Shown here piece by piece: positions 16,452 to 24,262 of a stretch of 64,000 nucleotides of DNA (position 1 is the stretch's first letter; every line of letters starts with the position of its first letter). The notes beneath the pieces were generated by a model that saw only the letters and a program-made list of their open reading frames with translations, ran no database searches and was not told the DNA's origin. Both the position numbers and the translations under genes were made by a program. The DNA is from CADCVW01 sp964251385 (GTDB lineage Bacteria; Pseudomonadota; Alphaproteobacteria; Sphingomonadales; Sphingomonadaceae), in contig CAXUJK010000003.1 in NCBI GenBank assembly GCA_964251385.1, positions 62,001-126,000 on the forward strand, written 5' to 3'.

Positions 16452-17386
16452 GCGCCGAAAGCGCTTTCATTGACGCCCTACGGGCGATCGCGACCGATCC
16501 CGCCGCGCGGGAACTGCTCGACGATACGGCGGTGCTACCGACCACGGGCGCAGACCTGGTCCTGACGCACGACATGCTGGTCGAAGGCGTGCACTTCTTG
16601 CCTCACGACCCGCCCGAAGACGTCGCTTGGAAGCTGGTCGCGGTCAACCTGTCCGATCTCGCCGCCAAGGGGGCCAAGCCGCGCGGTGTCCTCCTCGGCT
16701 ACGGCCTGGGCGACGCGGACTGGGACGCGCGATTTGTCGCCGGGTTGGCGTCCGCGCTGGCGACGATGGACGTCGCGCTGCTCGGCGGCGACACGGTACG
16801 CGCGAGAGGACCGAAAACCCTTTCGCTGACGGCGATCGGCGAGGCGCGCGGCCGTGTTCCGGGCCGTGCGGGGGCGCTGCCCGGCGACGACCTGTGGGTC
16901 AGCGGGACGATCGGCGATGCCGGCTCCGGATTGCGCCTCGCGGGCGGCGAGCCGGGCCCGGCGGAGCTGCTGGATCGCTACCGGCGGCCGACTCCGCGCA
17001 TCGCGCTCGGCGTCGCGCTCGCGCCGCTTGTGCATGCGATGATGGACGTCTCGGACGGGCTGCTGATCGACGCATGCCGGCTTGCATCGGCGAGCCGAAT
17101 GTCCGTGACGATCGATCTGAACGCCGTGCCTCTGTCCGACGCTTACGCCCGCCATGTCGGCACGGACCGCGAAGCGCGCGTCGCGGCCGCGACGGCGGGC
17201 GACGACTATGAACTTCTGTTCGCGGCCTCGCCCCAGACGCGCGACGCAATCGCGGCCGCGGCGCGCGCCGGCGAGACACCCGTCGTCCGCATCGGACACG
17301 TCGCGCCGGGTTCCGGTCTCGGCCTGCGCGACGGCGAAGGGGTCGTCCCGCTCCCCGATCGTCTCGGTTATGAACATGGCGGCTGA
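16448..17386 (+). CDS. thiL: Thiamine-phosphate kinase ThiL, apparent CTG start
   Basis: ThiL phosphorylates thiamine monophosphate to the active diphosphate. The conserved core is complete: LLDDTAVLPTTGADLVLTHD near the start (Asp pair for Mg-ATP), AWKLVAVNLSDLAAKGAKP, LLGGDTVRA and AGDDYELLF. No ATG, GTG or TTG lies in frame early enough: the first GTG (16532) falls inside the DD-x-A-V-L motif and would delete it. The frame is open back to a stop at 16409, and the best candidate is CTG at 16448, which overlaps the nusB stop as CTGA and yields LSAESAFIDALRAIA, the expected N-terminus. This gives 312 residues. Coupling to nusB translation would explain a weak start. Confidence 0.85.
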   Translation: MSAESAFIDALRAIATDPAARELLDDTAVLPTTGADLVLTHDMLVEGVHFLPHDPPEDVAWKLVAVNLSDLAAKGAKPRGVLLGYGLGDADWDARFVAGLASALATMDVALLGGDTVRARGPKTLSLTAIGEARGRVPGRAGALPGDDLWVSGTIGDAGSGLRLAGGEPGPAELLDRYRRPTPRIALGVALAPLVHAMMDVSDGLLIDACRLASASRMSVTIDLNAVPLSDAYARHVGTDREARVAAATAGDDYELLFAASPQTRDAIAAAARAGETPVVRIGHVAPGSGLGLRDGEGVVPLPDRLGYEHGG

Positions 17387-17485
17387 CGTTCTCGCGCGCG
17401 GGTTGCGGGTTTGTTCATCCTTGCTTAAGCAGCCGAAAGAATTGGGGCGTCCTGCCTAAACCACGATAATCCTTGAGGATCCTTC

Positions 17486-19648
17486 ATGAGCCCAGTCGTG
17501 ATCGCCATCGCCTGCGGGTTCGCCGCCATTCTGTACGGCATACTGACGAGCCAGCAGGTGCTGCGCCTATCGCCCGGCAATGCGCGCATGGTGGAGATCG
17601 CGGGCGCGATCCAGGAAGGCGCGCAAGCGTATCTGGCGAGGCAGTATACGGCGATCGGTATCGTGGGCGCGGTCGTGGCGGTGCTCGTGGCGATCTTCCT
17701 CGGGTTGACCGAAATGTTCGCGTTCCTGCTGGGCGCGGTGCTGTCGGGCGTCGCGGGCTATATCGGCATGAACATTTCGGTGCGCGCCAACGTGCGCACC
17801 GCCGAGGCGGCGAGAACCTCACTGCAGGGCGGCCTCACCACCGCGTTCCGGTCGGGCGCGATCACGGGCATGCTCGTCGCGGGGCTGGCGCTGCTCGCCA
17901 TCGCGGGCCTGTTCTTCGCGCTCGTCAGCGTCGGCGGTGCGGCGGCGGACAGCCGCGAAGTCGTCGACGCGCTCGTCGCATTGGCATTCGGCGCGTCGCT
18001 CATCTCCATCTTCGCGCGCCTCGGCGGCGGCATCTTCACCAAGGCGGCGGACGTCGGCGCGGACCTCGTCGGCAAGGTCGAGGCGGGCATCCCTGAGGAT
18101 GACCCCCGCAACCCCGCCGTCATCGCGGACAATGTCGGCGACAATGTCGGCGATTGCGCGGGGATGGCCGCCGATCTGTTCGAAACCTACGTCGTCACCG
18201 TCGGCGCGACGATGGTGCTTATCGCGTTGCTCGTCCAGGACACCGCCGAAAATGTCGCGCGGCTGATGAGCCTGCCGCTGCTGATCGGCGGTGTCTGCAT
18301 CCTGACCTCGATCCTCGGCACCTACTTCGTCAAGCTCAACCGCAAGGAGTCGATTATGGGAGCCCTGTACAAGGGCTTCTGGATCACGGCCGCGGTGTCC
18401 GTCGTCGCCATCTATCTGGCGCTGGCCGGCGTGCTCGGCGACATGGACGGGATCATCGGCGGCGCGCGCGAGGCGGCTGGGGTCGAGGTCGAAGCGCAGG
18501 TTGCGCGCGGCGCGGGCTCGTTCACCGGCCACGATCTTTTCTACTGCTCGCTCGTCGGGCTGGCCGTCACCGGGCTTCTGGTGTGGATCACCGAATACTA
18601 CACCGGAACCAACTTCCGCCCCGTCCGGTCGATCGCGAAAGCGTCCGAAACGGGCCACGGCACCAACGTCATCCAGGGTCTGGCGATCAGCCTCGAGTCC
18701 ACCGCGATGCCCACGGTCGTCATCTGCGTCGGCATCATCGCGGCCTATCAGCTCGCAGGGCTCATCGGGATCGCGTTCGCCGCGACCGCGATGCTGGCGC
18801 TGGCCGGAATGGTGGTGGCGCTCGACGCCTATGGTCCCGTCACCGACAACGCCGGCGGCATCGCCGAGATGGCGGGCATGGAGGACGAGGTCCGCCACCG
18901 CACCGACGCGCTCGACGCGGTCGGCAACACGACCAAGGCAGTGACGAAGGGCTATGCGATCGGCTCGGCCGCGCTGGCCGCATTGGTCCTGTTCGGCGCG
19001 TACACGACCGATCTCGTTATCTTCCAGGAGGAGCTCGGTATCGGCGAGGCCGGTGTCGATTTCTCGCTGTCCAATCCGTACGTCGTCGTCGGGCTGCTGC
19101 TGGGCGCGCTGCTGCCGTACCTGTTCGGCGCAATGGGAATGACAGCCGTAGGCCGCGCGGCGGGCGACGTCGTCAAGGACGTGCGTGAGCAGTTCCGCAC
19201 CAACCCCGGCATCATGGACGGCACATCGCGCCCCAACTACGCGCGCACGGTCGATCTGGTGACGCGCGCGGCGATCAAGGAAATGATCGTGCCTTCGCTG
19301 CTGCCCGTGCTCGCGCCGATCGCGGTCTACTTCATCATCGCCGCGATAGCGGGACGCGAGCAGGGTTTTGCCGCATTGGGCGCATTGCTGCTCGGCGTGA
19401 TCGTATCCGGCCTGTTCGTCGCGATCTCCATGACGAGCGGCGGCGGGGCGTGGGACAATGCCAAGAAGTACATCGAGGACGGCAACCACGGCGGCAAGGG
19501 ATCCGAAGCGCACAAGGCCGCGGTGACGGGCGACACGGTCGGCGATCCGTACAAGGACACGGCGGGTCCCGCGGTCAATCCCATGATCAAGATCACCAAC
19601 ATCGTTGCGCTGCTGCTGCTTGCGGCATTGGCGCAGAACGGCGTGTGA
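17486..19648 (+). CDS. hppA: K+-insensitive membrane-bound proton-pumping pyrophosphatase
   Basis: A 720-residue integral membrane pump with about 16 helices that couples PPi hydrolysis to proton export. The catalytic motif DVGADLVGKVEAGIPEDDPRN is at ~189-209, followed by NVGDNVGDCAGMAADLFE. In GNTTKAVTKGYAIGSAAL the Lys (about residue 484) replaces the Ala of K+-dependent enzymes, placing this in the K+-insensitive H+-pumping class. The C-terminal DTVGDPYKDTAGPAVNPMIK is intact. A 99-nt gap separates it from thiL; its stop overlaps the pyrE GTG, so pyrE is coupled. Confidence 0.97.
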   Translation: MSPVVIAIACGFAAILYGILTSQQVLRLSPGNARMVEIAGAIQEGAQAYLARQYTAIGIVGAVVAVLVAIFLGLTEMFAFLLGAVLSGVAGYIGMNISVRANVRTAEAARTSLQGGLTTAFRSGAITGMLVAGLALLAIAGLFFALVSVGGAAADSREVVDALVALAFGASLISIFARLGGGIFTKAADVGADLVGKVEAGIPEDDPRNPAVIADNVGDNVGDCAGMAADLFETYVVTVGATMVLIALLVQDTAENVARLMSLPLLIGGVCILTSILGTYFVKLNRKESIMGALYKGFWITAAVSVVAIYLALAGVLGDMDGIIGGAREAAGVEVEAQVARGAGSFTGHDLFYCSLVGLAVTGLLVWITEYYTGTNFRPVRSIAKASETGHGTNVIQGLAISLESTAMPTVVICVGIIAAYQLAGLIGIAFAATAMLALAGMVVALDAYGPVTDNAGGIAEMAGMEDEVRHRTDALDAVGNTTKAVTKGYAIGSAALAALVLFGAYTTDLVIFQEELGIGEAGVDFSLSNPYVVVGLLLGALLPYLFGAMGMTAVGRAAGDVVKDVREQFRTNPGIMDGTSRPNYARTVDLVTRAAIKEMIVPSLLPVLAPIAVYFIIAAIAGREQGFAALGALLLGVIVSGLFVAISMTSGGGAWDNAKKYIEDGNHGGKGSEAHKAAVTGDTVGDPYKDTAGPAVNPMIKITNIVALLLLAALAQNGV

Positions 19649-20232
19649 CGGCGGACGAAGCGGTTCTCCTCGAGATCCTGCACGCGCGTTCGTTCAAGCG
19701 GGGTGAGTTCACGCTTTCGTCGGGCAAGCGAAGCCGCATCTACTTCAACATGAAGACGACGATGCTCGACCCGCTTGGCGCTGAATTGTGCGCGCGCTTG
19801 CTGATCGCGAAATTGGCCGGTCTCGAGGCCGATTACGTCGCCGGGTTGGAGATGGGAGCGGTGCCCCTGCTCGGCTCCGTTGCCGCCGCGAGCCATAAGT
19901 CGGGCCGGCCGCTACCCGCTCTGTTCGTGCGCAAGTCCGCCAAGGCCTACGGCTCGCTCGCGCTGCTTGAAGGCTTGGACGATCATGCGGGCGAAACGCT
20001 GCTTGGCAAGCACGTCGTCCTGATCGATGATGTCGCGACCACCGGCAACGCGCTCGTCAAAGCCATGGACCCGATCCGCGCCGCGGGTGGAATCGTGTCG
20101 GATGCGATCGTGTTGCTCGACCGGGAGGAAGGCGCAGGCGAACGGCTGCGGCGCGACGGCATCGCGCTTCATGCGCTGTTCACCGCCACCGACCTCGGCG
20201 TCACCGACGCGGACCGCGCGCCTTTCCATTGA
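19645..20232 (+). CDS. pyrE: Orotate phosphoribosyltransferase
   Basis: A 195-residue enzyme of pyrimidine synthesis, joining orotate to PRPP to form OMP. It starts at GTG 19645, overlapping the hppA stop by four bases. Diagnostic features: FKRGEFTLSSGKRSRIYFNMK near the N-terminus and the PRPP-binding loop VVLIDDVATTGNALVKA at about residues 128-144. The segment LFVRKSAKAYG supplies the catalytic Lys residues. Length fits the alphaproteobacterial type. infA follows after 46 nt. Confidence 0.95.
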   Translation: MTADEAVLLEILHARSFKRGEFTLSSGKRSRIYFNMKTTMLDPLGAELCARLLIAKLAGLEADYVAGLEMGAVPLLGSVAAASHKSGRPLPALFVRKSAKAYGSLALLEGLDDHAGETLLGKHVVLIDDVATTGNALVKAMDPIRAAGGIVSDAIVLLDREEGAGERLRRDGIALHALFTATDLGVTDADRAPFH

Positions 20233-20278
20233 TCGCGTGTCCGGCTAAGGCGCGGCTGAACCAACCCGTTACGAAAGA

Positions 20279-20503
20279 ATGCTTTTGCCCAAGGAAGAAC
20301 TGCTCGAGATGCGCGGCAAGGTGGAGGAACTGCTCCCCAACGCGATGTTCCGCGTCAAGCTCGAGAACGACCACGAGGTGCTCGGCCACACCGCGGGCAA
20401 GATGCGCAAGAACCGGATTCGTGTTCTGGTCGGCGACGAAGTGCTGGTCGAACTGACCCCATACGACCTGACCAAGGGCCGCATCACGTACCGCTTCAAA
20501 TAG
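20279..20503 (+). CDS. infA: Translation initiation factor IF-1
   Basis: A 74-residue S1/OB-fold initiation factor. The body EELLEMRGKVEELLPNAMFR...GKMRKNRIRVLVGDEV and the end LTPYDLTKGRITYRFK are nearly invariant IF-1 sequence. The ATG at 20279 gives MLLPKEELLEM, two residues longer than usual; a TTG at 20285 would give the standard 72-residue MPKEELLEM form. Either start leaves the domain intact, and neither has a strong ribosome-binding site. Confidence 0.97.
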   Translation: MLLPKEELLEMRGKVEELLPNAMFRVKLENDHEVLGHTAGKMRKNRIRVLVGDEVLVELTPYDLTKGRITYRFK

Positions 20504-20528
20504 TCGCGCGGCTTTTTCGGAGGTAGGC

Positions 20529-21101
20529 ATGCGGCTGATCCTGGCATCGGCCTCGCCGCGTCGCCTCGAACTTCTCGCCCGCATGGGCGTCGTTCCCGAC
20601 GCTGTCGACGCACCCGCGATCGACGAAGCGCCCGGCAAGGCCGAGCTTCCCGTCCCTTACGTTCGACGCATCGCCGCGGCCAAGGCGGCGGCGGTAGCCC
20701 CCCGTCACCCCGACGCGCTGGTCCTTGCCGCCGACACGGTGGTCGCGGTCGGGCGTCGCATCCTGCCCAAGGCGGAGACCGAGGCGGAGGCGCGCGCGTG
20801 CCTGGCCCTCGTGTCCGGACGACGGCACCGCGTGCTGACGGCGGTCACGTTGGTCGCGCCCGGCGGCAAGGCGCGGCACCGCATGTCGACAAGCGTCGTC
20901 ACGTTCAAGCGGATGCACCCGGACGAGATCGACGCCTACGTCGCGGGCGGCGAGTGGGCGGGCAAGGCGGGCGGCTACGCGGTCCAAGGGTCCGCGGAAG
21001 CGCTGGTGCGCGCGATGAGCGGGAGCTGGTCGGGGATCGTCGGATTGCCGCTGTTCGAGACGCGCGCGCTGCTCGTCGGCGCGGGGTACCCGCTTGGCTG
21101 A
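20529..21101 (+). CDS. maf: Maf-family nucleotide pyrophosphatase
   Basis: A 190-residue Maf protein, a house-cleaning NTPase that hydrolyses dTTP, UTP and modified pyrimidine nucleotides in the YhdE-type subgroup. The opening LILASASPRRLELLARMG is the signature nucleotide loop. The catalytic Asp region is ALVLAADTVVAVGRRILPKAETEAEA. GGYAVQGSAEALVRAMSGSW SGIVGLPLFE (written with a break) is the conserved end. GGAGG lies 5 nt before the ATG. It ends 8 nt inside the next gene. Confidence 0.95.
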   Translation: MRLILASASPRRLELLARMGVVPDAVDAPAIDEAPGKAELPVPYVRRIAAAKAAAVAPRHPDALVLAADTVVAVGRRILPKAETEAEARACLALVSGRRHRVLTAVTLVAPGGKARHRMSTSVVTFKRMHPDEIDAYVAGGEWAGKAGGYAVQGSAEALVRAMSGSWSGIVGLPLFETRALLVGAGYPLG

Positions 21102-22074
21102 GTGGCTGTTCGAGCGGGGCATCGGCGAGACGCGCGCCGTGCTCGTCGAGAACGAAAGCATCGTCGAGGCCGCGATCGAACTGCCGAACCGGGTGCGCGC
21201 GGGAAGCGTTCTGCCTGCTTGGTTGATGGAGATCATCGTTCCCGGTCGCGTCGGATTGGTCGCATTCGACGGCGGCGAGGCCCTCGTCCAACCCTTGCCG
21301 CGCGTTCTCACGCGAGGCGCGGCGATGACGATCGAGATCACGCGCGAGGCGATCGGGCACAAGCGCGCGCTTTGCCGTGCGACCGAAGGGCGGTCGCCGC
21401 GCGAGGGTCCGGACTTGCGCGCCCGCATGGCCGCGACGGGGGTGCGCGTCCGCGAACTCGGCGCGCACGAGCCCGACGCATTGGAGGCCGCGGGGTGGTC
21501 GGAGCTTTTGGAGGAGGCGGGAAGCGGCGTCGTTCCCTTCCCCGGCGGCGCGCTGCTCATGTCGCTCACGCCCGCGATGACATTGTTCGACGTCGACGGA
21601 ACGCTTGGCGCCGAAATGCTCGCGGTCGCGGGCGCGGCGGCGGCGGGTCGCGCGATCCGCGCGTTCGATGTCGCCGGTTCGATCGGCATCGACCTGCCGA
21701 CCGTCGGCGACCGCGCGGTGCGGCTGGCGGCGGCGGCGGCGCTCGACGCTGCGCTGCCGCAGCCGTTCGAGCGGACCGCGGTCAACGGCTTCGGCTTTCT
21801 GCAGGTGGTCCGTTCCCAAGCCCGCGCGTCGCTGCCGCAGATGCTCGCCGCCGATCGCGTCGGAGCCGCCGCCCGCGCGCTGCTCCGCCGGGCGGAGCGC
21901 ACGACCGGCGCGGGCACGCGCACGCTGAGCGCGCATTCGGACGTGATCGCGCGTGCGCAAGCGGAGCCGGCGTGGATCGCCGAGCTCGCACGCCGCATCG
22001 GGGCCCCGATCGCCTTGCGGGCCGTTCCGGGCCTCGCCATATCTTCAGGGCATGTCGACGCCCAGCACCCCTGA
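21094..22074 (+). CDS. Short ribonuclease E/G-family protein
   Basis: A 326-residue RNase E/G relative that starts at TTG 21094, overlapping the maf stop by 8 nt. It begins with a degenerate S1-like segment (LFERGIGETRAVLVENESIV...VGLVAFDGGEALVQPLP). It keeps the DNase I-like catalytic part, with Asp in MTLFDVDGTLG (~residue 168) and in SIGIDLPTVGDR (~residue 207), matching the two Mg-binding Asp of RNase E. It lacks the Cys-x-x-Cys zinc link and the long C-terminal scaffold. This compact form next to maf and yacG is common in sphingomonads. The native RNA target is unknown. Confidence 0.85.
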   Translation: MAEWLFERGIGETRAVLVENESIVEAAIELPNRVRAGSVLPAWLMEIIVPGRVGLVAFDGGEALVQPLPRVLTRGAAMTIEITREAIGHKRALCRATEGRSPREGPDLRARMAATGVRVRELGAHEPDALEAAGWSELLEEAGSGVVPFPGGALLMSLTPAMTLFDVDGTLGAEMLAVAGAAAAGRAIRAFDVAGSIGIDLPTVGDRAVRLAAAAALDAALPQPFERTAVNGFGFLQVVRSQARASLPQMLAADRVGAAARALLRRAERTTGAGTRTLSAHSDVIARAQAEPAWIAELARRIGAPIALRAVPGLAISSGHVDAQHP

Positions 22075-22276
22075 AGCACCGCGCCGAGCCCGCGGCAGCG
22101 GTTGTCCGCTGTGCGGCAAGCCGTCGTCGCCCGCCGCGACCCCGTTCTGCAGTCCCGGCTGCCGCGACCGCGACCTGCTCGCGTGGCTGGGTGACGGCTA
22201 TCGCGTTCCCGGCCCGCCGCTCGACGAGGAAACGCTCAGCGGGCTCGATTCCACTGGTCTGGACAGGGACGCTTAA
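22052..22276 (+). CDS. yacG: DNA gyrase inhibitor YacG (zinc-finger)
   Basis: A 74-residue zinc protein. The motif CPLCGKP followed by FCSPGCRDRDLLAWL gives the four Cys of the YacG zinc site, and the C-terminal tail is disordered and acidic. YacG family members bind GyrB and inhibit gyrase. The start overlaps the end of the RNase E/G-like gene by 23 nt. Short and easily missed, but the motif spacing is exact. Confidence 0.92.
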   Translation: MSTPSTPEAPRRARGSGCPLCGKPSSPAATPFCSPGCRDRDLLAWLGDGYRVPGPPLDEETLSGLDSTGLDRDA

Positions 22277-22331
22277 GCCCCCTTATAGCCGCCGCTTCGC
22301 GTGAGCGCCCTTGCAGCGCTGCGCGAAAAAT

Positions 22332-22407
22332 GCCCAGGTAGCTCAGTTGGTAGAGCATGCGACTGAAAATCGCAGTGTCGGCGGTTCGACCCCGTCCCTG
22401 GGCACCT
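22332..22407 (+). tRNA. tRNA-Phe (GAA)
   Basis: A complete cloverleaf. The acceptor arms are GCCCAGG (22332-22338) and CCTGGGC (22397-22403), followed by the A discriminator at 22404. The D-arm contains AGCTCAGTTGGTAGAGC. The anticodon stem TGCGA/TCGCA encloses the loop CTGAAAA, with anticodon GAA at 22365-22367. The T-arm is GGCGGTTCGACCCCGTC. The 3' end reads CCT instead of CCA, so the terminal A must be added by the CCA enzyme. Confidence 0.97.
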
Positions 22408-22421
22408 TTTCGTCCGCTCCA

Positions 22422-23093
22422 TTACGCCTTCGTCGCGAACCAGATGACGTGTCGCGGTCCCTTGCCGTTGCCGCGCGCGCGGACGACCACCTCTTCCGTC
22501 CGGAACCCGGTTCTACGCAGGCGCTGCGCGAACGCCGCGTCCGGGCCCGCCGACCACAGCGCGAGCACCCCGCCGCGCTTGAGCGCCGCCATCGCCGTCG
22601 TCAGGCCTCGCGCGGAGTACAGCCGCGCGTTCTCGTCCAGGCTCAGCCCGTCGGGGCCGTTGTCGACGTCGAGCAGGACCGCGTCGTACATATCGGCGCC
22701 TTCGTCGATCGCGGCGGCGACATCGCCCACGATCAGCCGGACGCGCGGATCGCCCAGGCAGCCGGCGGTCAGATCGCGCATCGGCCCGCGTGCCCAGTCG
22801 ATGATTTCGGGAACGACCTCGACGACGGTCAGGGTCGCGCGACCGCCCAGCGCGGCCAAGGCGGCGCGCAGCGTAAACCCCATCCCGTAGCCGCCGATCA
22901 GGACGTGCGGCGCAGCGTGATCGTGCAATCGATCGCACGTCAATGTGGCGAGCGCTTCTTCCGAGCCGCTCATTCGGCTGTTCATCAGCTCGTTGCGGTC
23001 CAGCACGATCATGAAGTCGGCCCCGCGCCGGACGAGCCGAAGCTCGCGCTGTCCGCCGAGCGATGCGATCGCCAGAAGCTCGCGCGGGATCAT
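22422..23093 (-). CDS. Spermidine-synthase-like methyltransferase-fold protein
   Basis: A 223-residue Rossmann-fold protein. The ATG at 23093 is preferred because GGAAGG lies about 9 nt upstream; in-frame starts at 23102 and 23153 also exist. The nucleotide/SAM loop is HVLIGGYGMGFTLRAAL, followed by VVEVVPEIIDWAR and the acidic YDAVLLDVDNGPDGLS. The opening RGADFMIVLDRNELMNSRMSGSEEALATL is shared by spermine/spermidine synthase-like proteins. True polyamine aminopropyltransferase activity is doubtful because the protein is short and lacks the usual N-terminal beta-hairpin domain. It converges on tRNA-Phe and diverges from hppD. Confidence 0.85.
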   Translation of the reverse strand: MIPRELLAIASLGGQRELRLVRRGADFMIVLDRNELMNSRMSGSEEALATLTCDRLHDHAAPHVLIGGYGMGFTLRAALAALGGRATLTVVEVVPEIIDWARGPMRDLTAGCLGDPRVRLIVGDVAAAIDEGADMYDAVLLDVDNGPDGLSLDENARLYSARGLTTAMAALKRGGVLALWSAGPDAAFAQRLRRTGFRTEEVVVRARGNGKGPRHVIWFATKA

Positions 23094-23194
23094 CGTTCGC
23101 ATCCTTCCTTCCCGGCCGCGCAGCCGGTTGCGGCGCGCGCGCGGTTGCACCATGAACCGGGGTGGACGGCCGCATCGTCCGGAGACTTACGATC

Positions 23195-24262
23195 ATGATC
23201 GCCGACGCGCAAAACCCTCTCGGGCTGGACGGGTTCGAATTCGCCGAGTTCACCGGCCCCGATCCCGACCGCATGGCCGCGACGTTCGAACAGCTCGGCT
23301 TCGTTGCCGCCTCGCGCCACCCGACCCGCGACATCGTCCGCTACAAGCAGGGCCGCATCAACCTGCTGCTCAATCGGGACGCGACGGGGCACGCCGCCGA
23401 GTTCGGTCGTGCGCACGGACCGTCCGCGTGCGGAATGGCGTTCCGGGTCGCGGACGCGGCGCAGGCGTTTGCCAGAGCGCTCGCCAGTGGAGCCAAGGCG
23501 GTCGATGCGGGCCGCGGCGCGCTCGGCGAAGGCGGTCATGCGATCGAGGGGATCGGCGGCTCGTACCTCTATCTGGTCGACAGGCACGGTGCGCGCGGGT
23601 CGGTGTACGACGATTGGGACGCGGTGCCGGGCGCGGCGGAAGCCGAGGCGGCGAACGCGGTCGGGCTCGATATGCTGGACCATCTGACGCACAACGTGCG
23701 GCGCGGGCAGATGACGACCTGGTCGACCTTCTACAACGCGATCTTCGGGTTCGAGGAACAGAAGTATTTCAACATCAAGGGCCAGGCTACGGGGCTATTC
23801 AGCCAGGCGATGATCGCGCCCGACAAGGCGATCCGCATCCCGTTGAACGAATCGCAGGACGACGACAGCCAGATCGAGGAATATCTGCGCGAATATGGCG
23901 GCGAGGGGATCCAGCACCTCGCGCTGACCACGGCGGACATCCACGACACCGTCGAAAGGCTGCGCGCGCGCGGGGTGCGGCTGCAGGATACGAACGAGAC
24001 GTATTTCGAACTGATCGACGCCCGCGTGCCCGGGCACGGCGAGGACGTCGACCGACTGCGCCGCAATCGCATCCTGATCGACGGCGACGTCGGCGACGAA
24101 GGCATTCTCCTGCAGATCTTCACCGAAAACCTGTTCGGGCCGATCTTCTTCGAGATCATCCAGCGCAAGGGCAACGAGGGTTTCGGCATCGGCAATTTCA
24201 CCGCGCTGTTCGAATCGATCGAGCTCGACCAGATCCGCCGCGGAGTGATCAAGGTCACATGA
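23195..24262 (+). CDS. hppD: 4-hydroxyphenylpyruvate dioxygenase
   Basis: A 355-residue Fe(II) dioxygenase of tyrosine catabolism, converting 4-hydroxyphenylpyruvate and O2 to homogentisate. The start at 23195 (MIADAQNPLGLDGFEFAEF) follows GGAGA. Two VOC modules are seen. The catalytic C-terminal one holds the metal ligands: His in MLDHLTHNV, His in GIQHLALTT, and Glu in FFEIIQRKGN. The C-terminal GFGIGNFTALFESIELDQ is standard. Its stop overlaps the hmgA ATG (ATGA), forming a tight two-gene operon. Confidence 0.97.
   Translation: MIADAQNPLGLDGFEFAEFTGPDPDRMAATFEQLGFVAASRHPTRDIVRYKQGRINLLLNRDATGHAAEFGRAHGPSACGMAFRVADAAQAFARALASGAKAVDAGRGALGEGGHAIEGIGGSYLYLVDRHGARGSVYDDWDAVPGAAEAEAANAVGLDMLDHLTHNVRRGQMTTWSTFYNAIFGFEEQKYFNIKGQATGLFSQAMIAPDKAIRIPLNESQDDDSQIEEYLREYGGEGIQHLALTTADIHDTVERLRARGVRLQDTNETYFELIDARVPGHGEDVDRLRRNRILIDGDVGDEGILLQIFTENLFGPIFFEIIQRKGNEGFGIGNFTALFESIELDQIRRGVIKVT

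Noticed and set aside
17819..19513. 564-codon open frame antisense to hppA
   Set aside because: It mirrors hppA codons in a GC-rich genome, is rich in Arg/Asp/His/Gln low-complexity sequence, and has no ribosome-binding site or domain.
22945..23153. Start of the spermidine-synthase-like gene at 23153
   Set aside because: Gives an Arg-rich N-terminus without homology; the ATG at 23093 has a better-placed GGAAGG and the family start.
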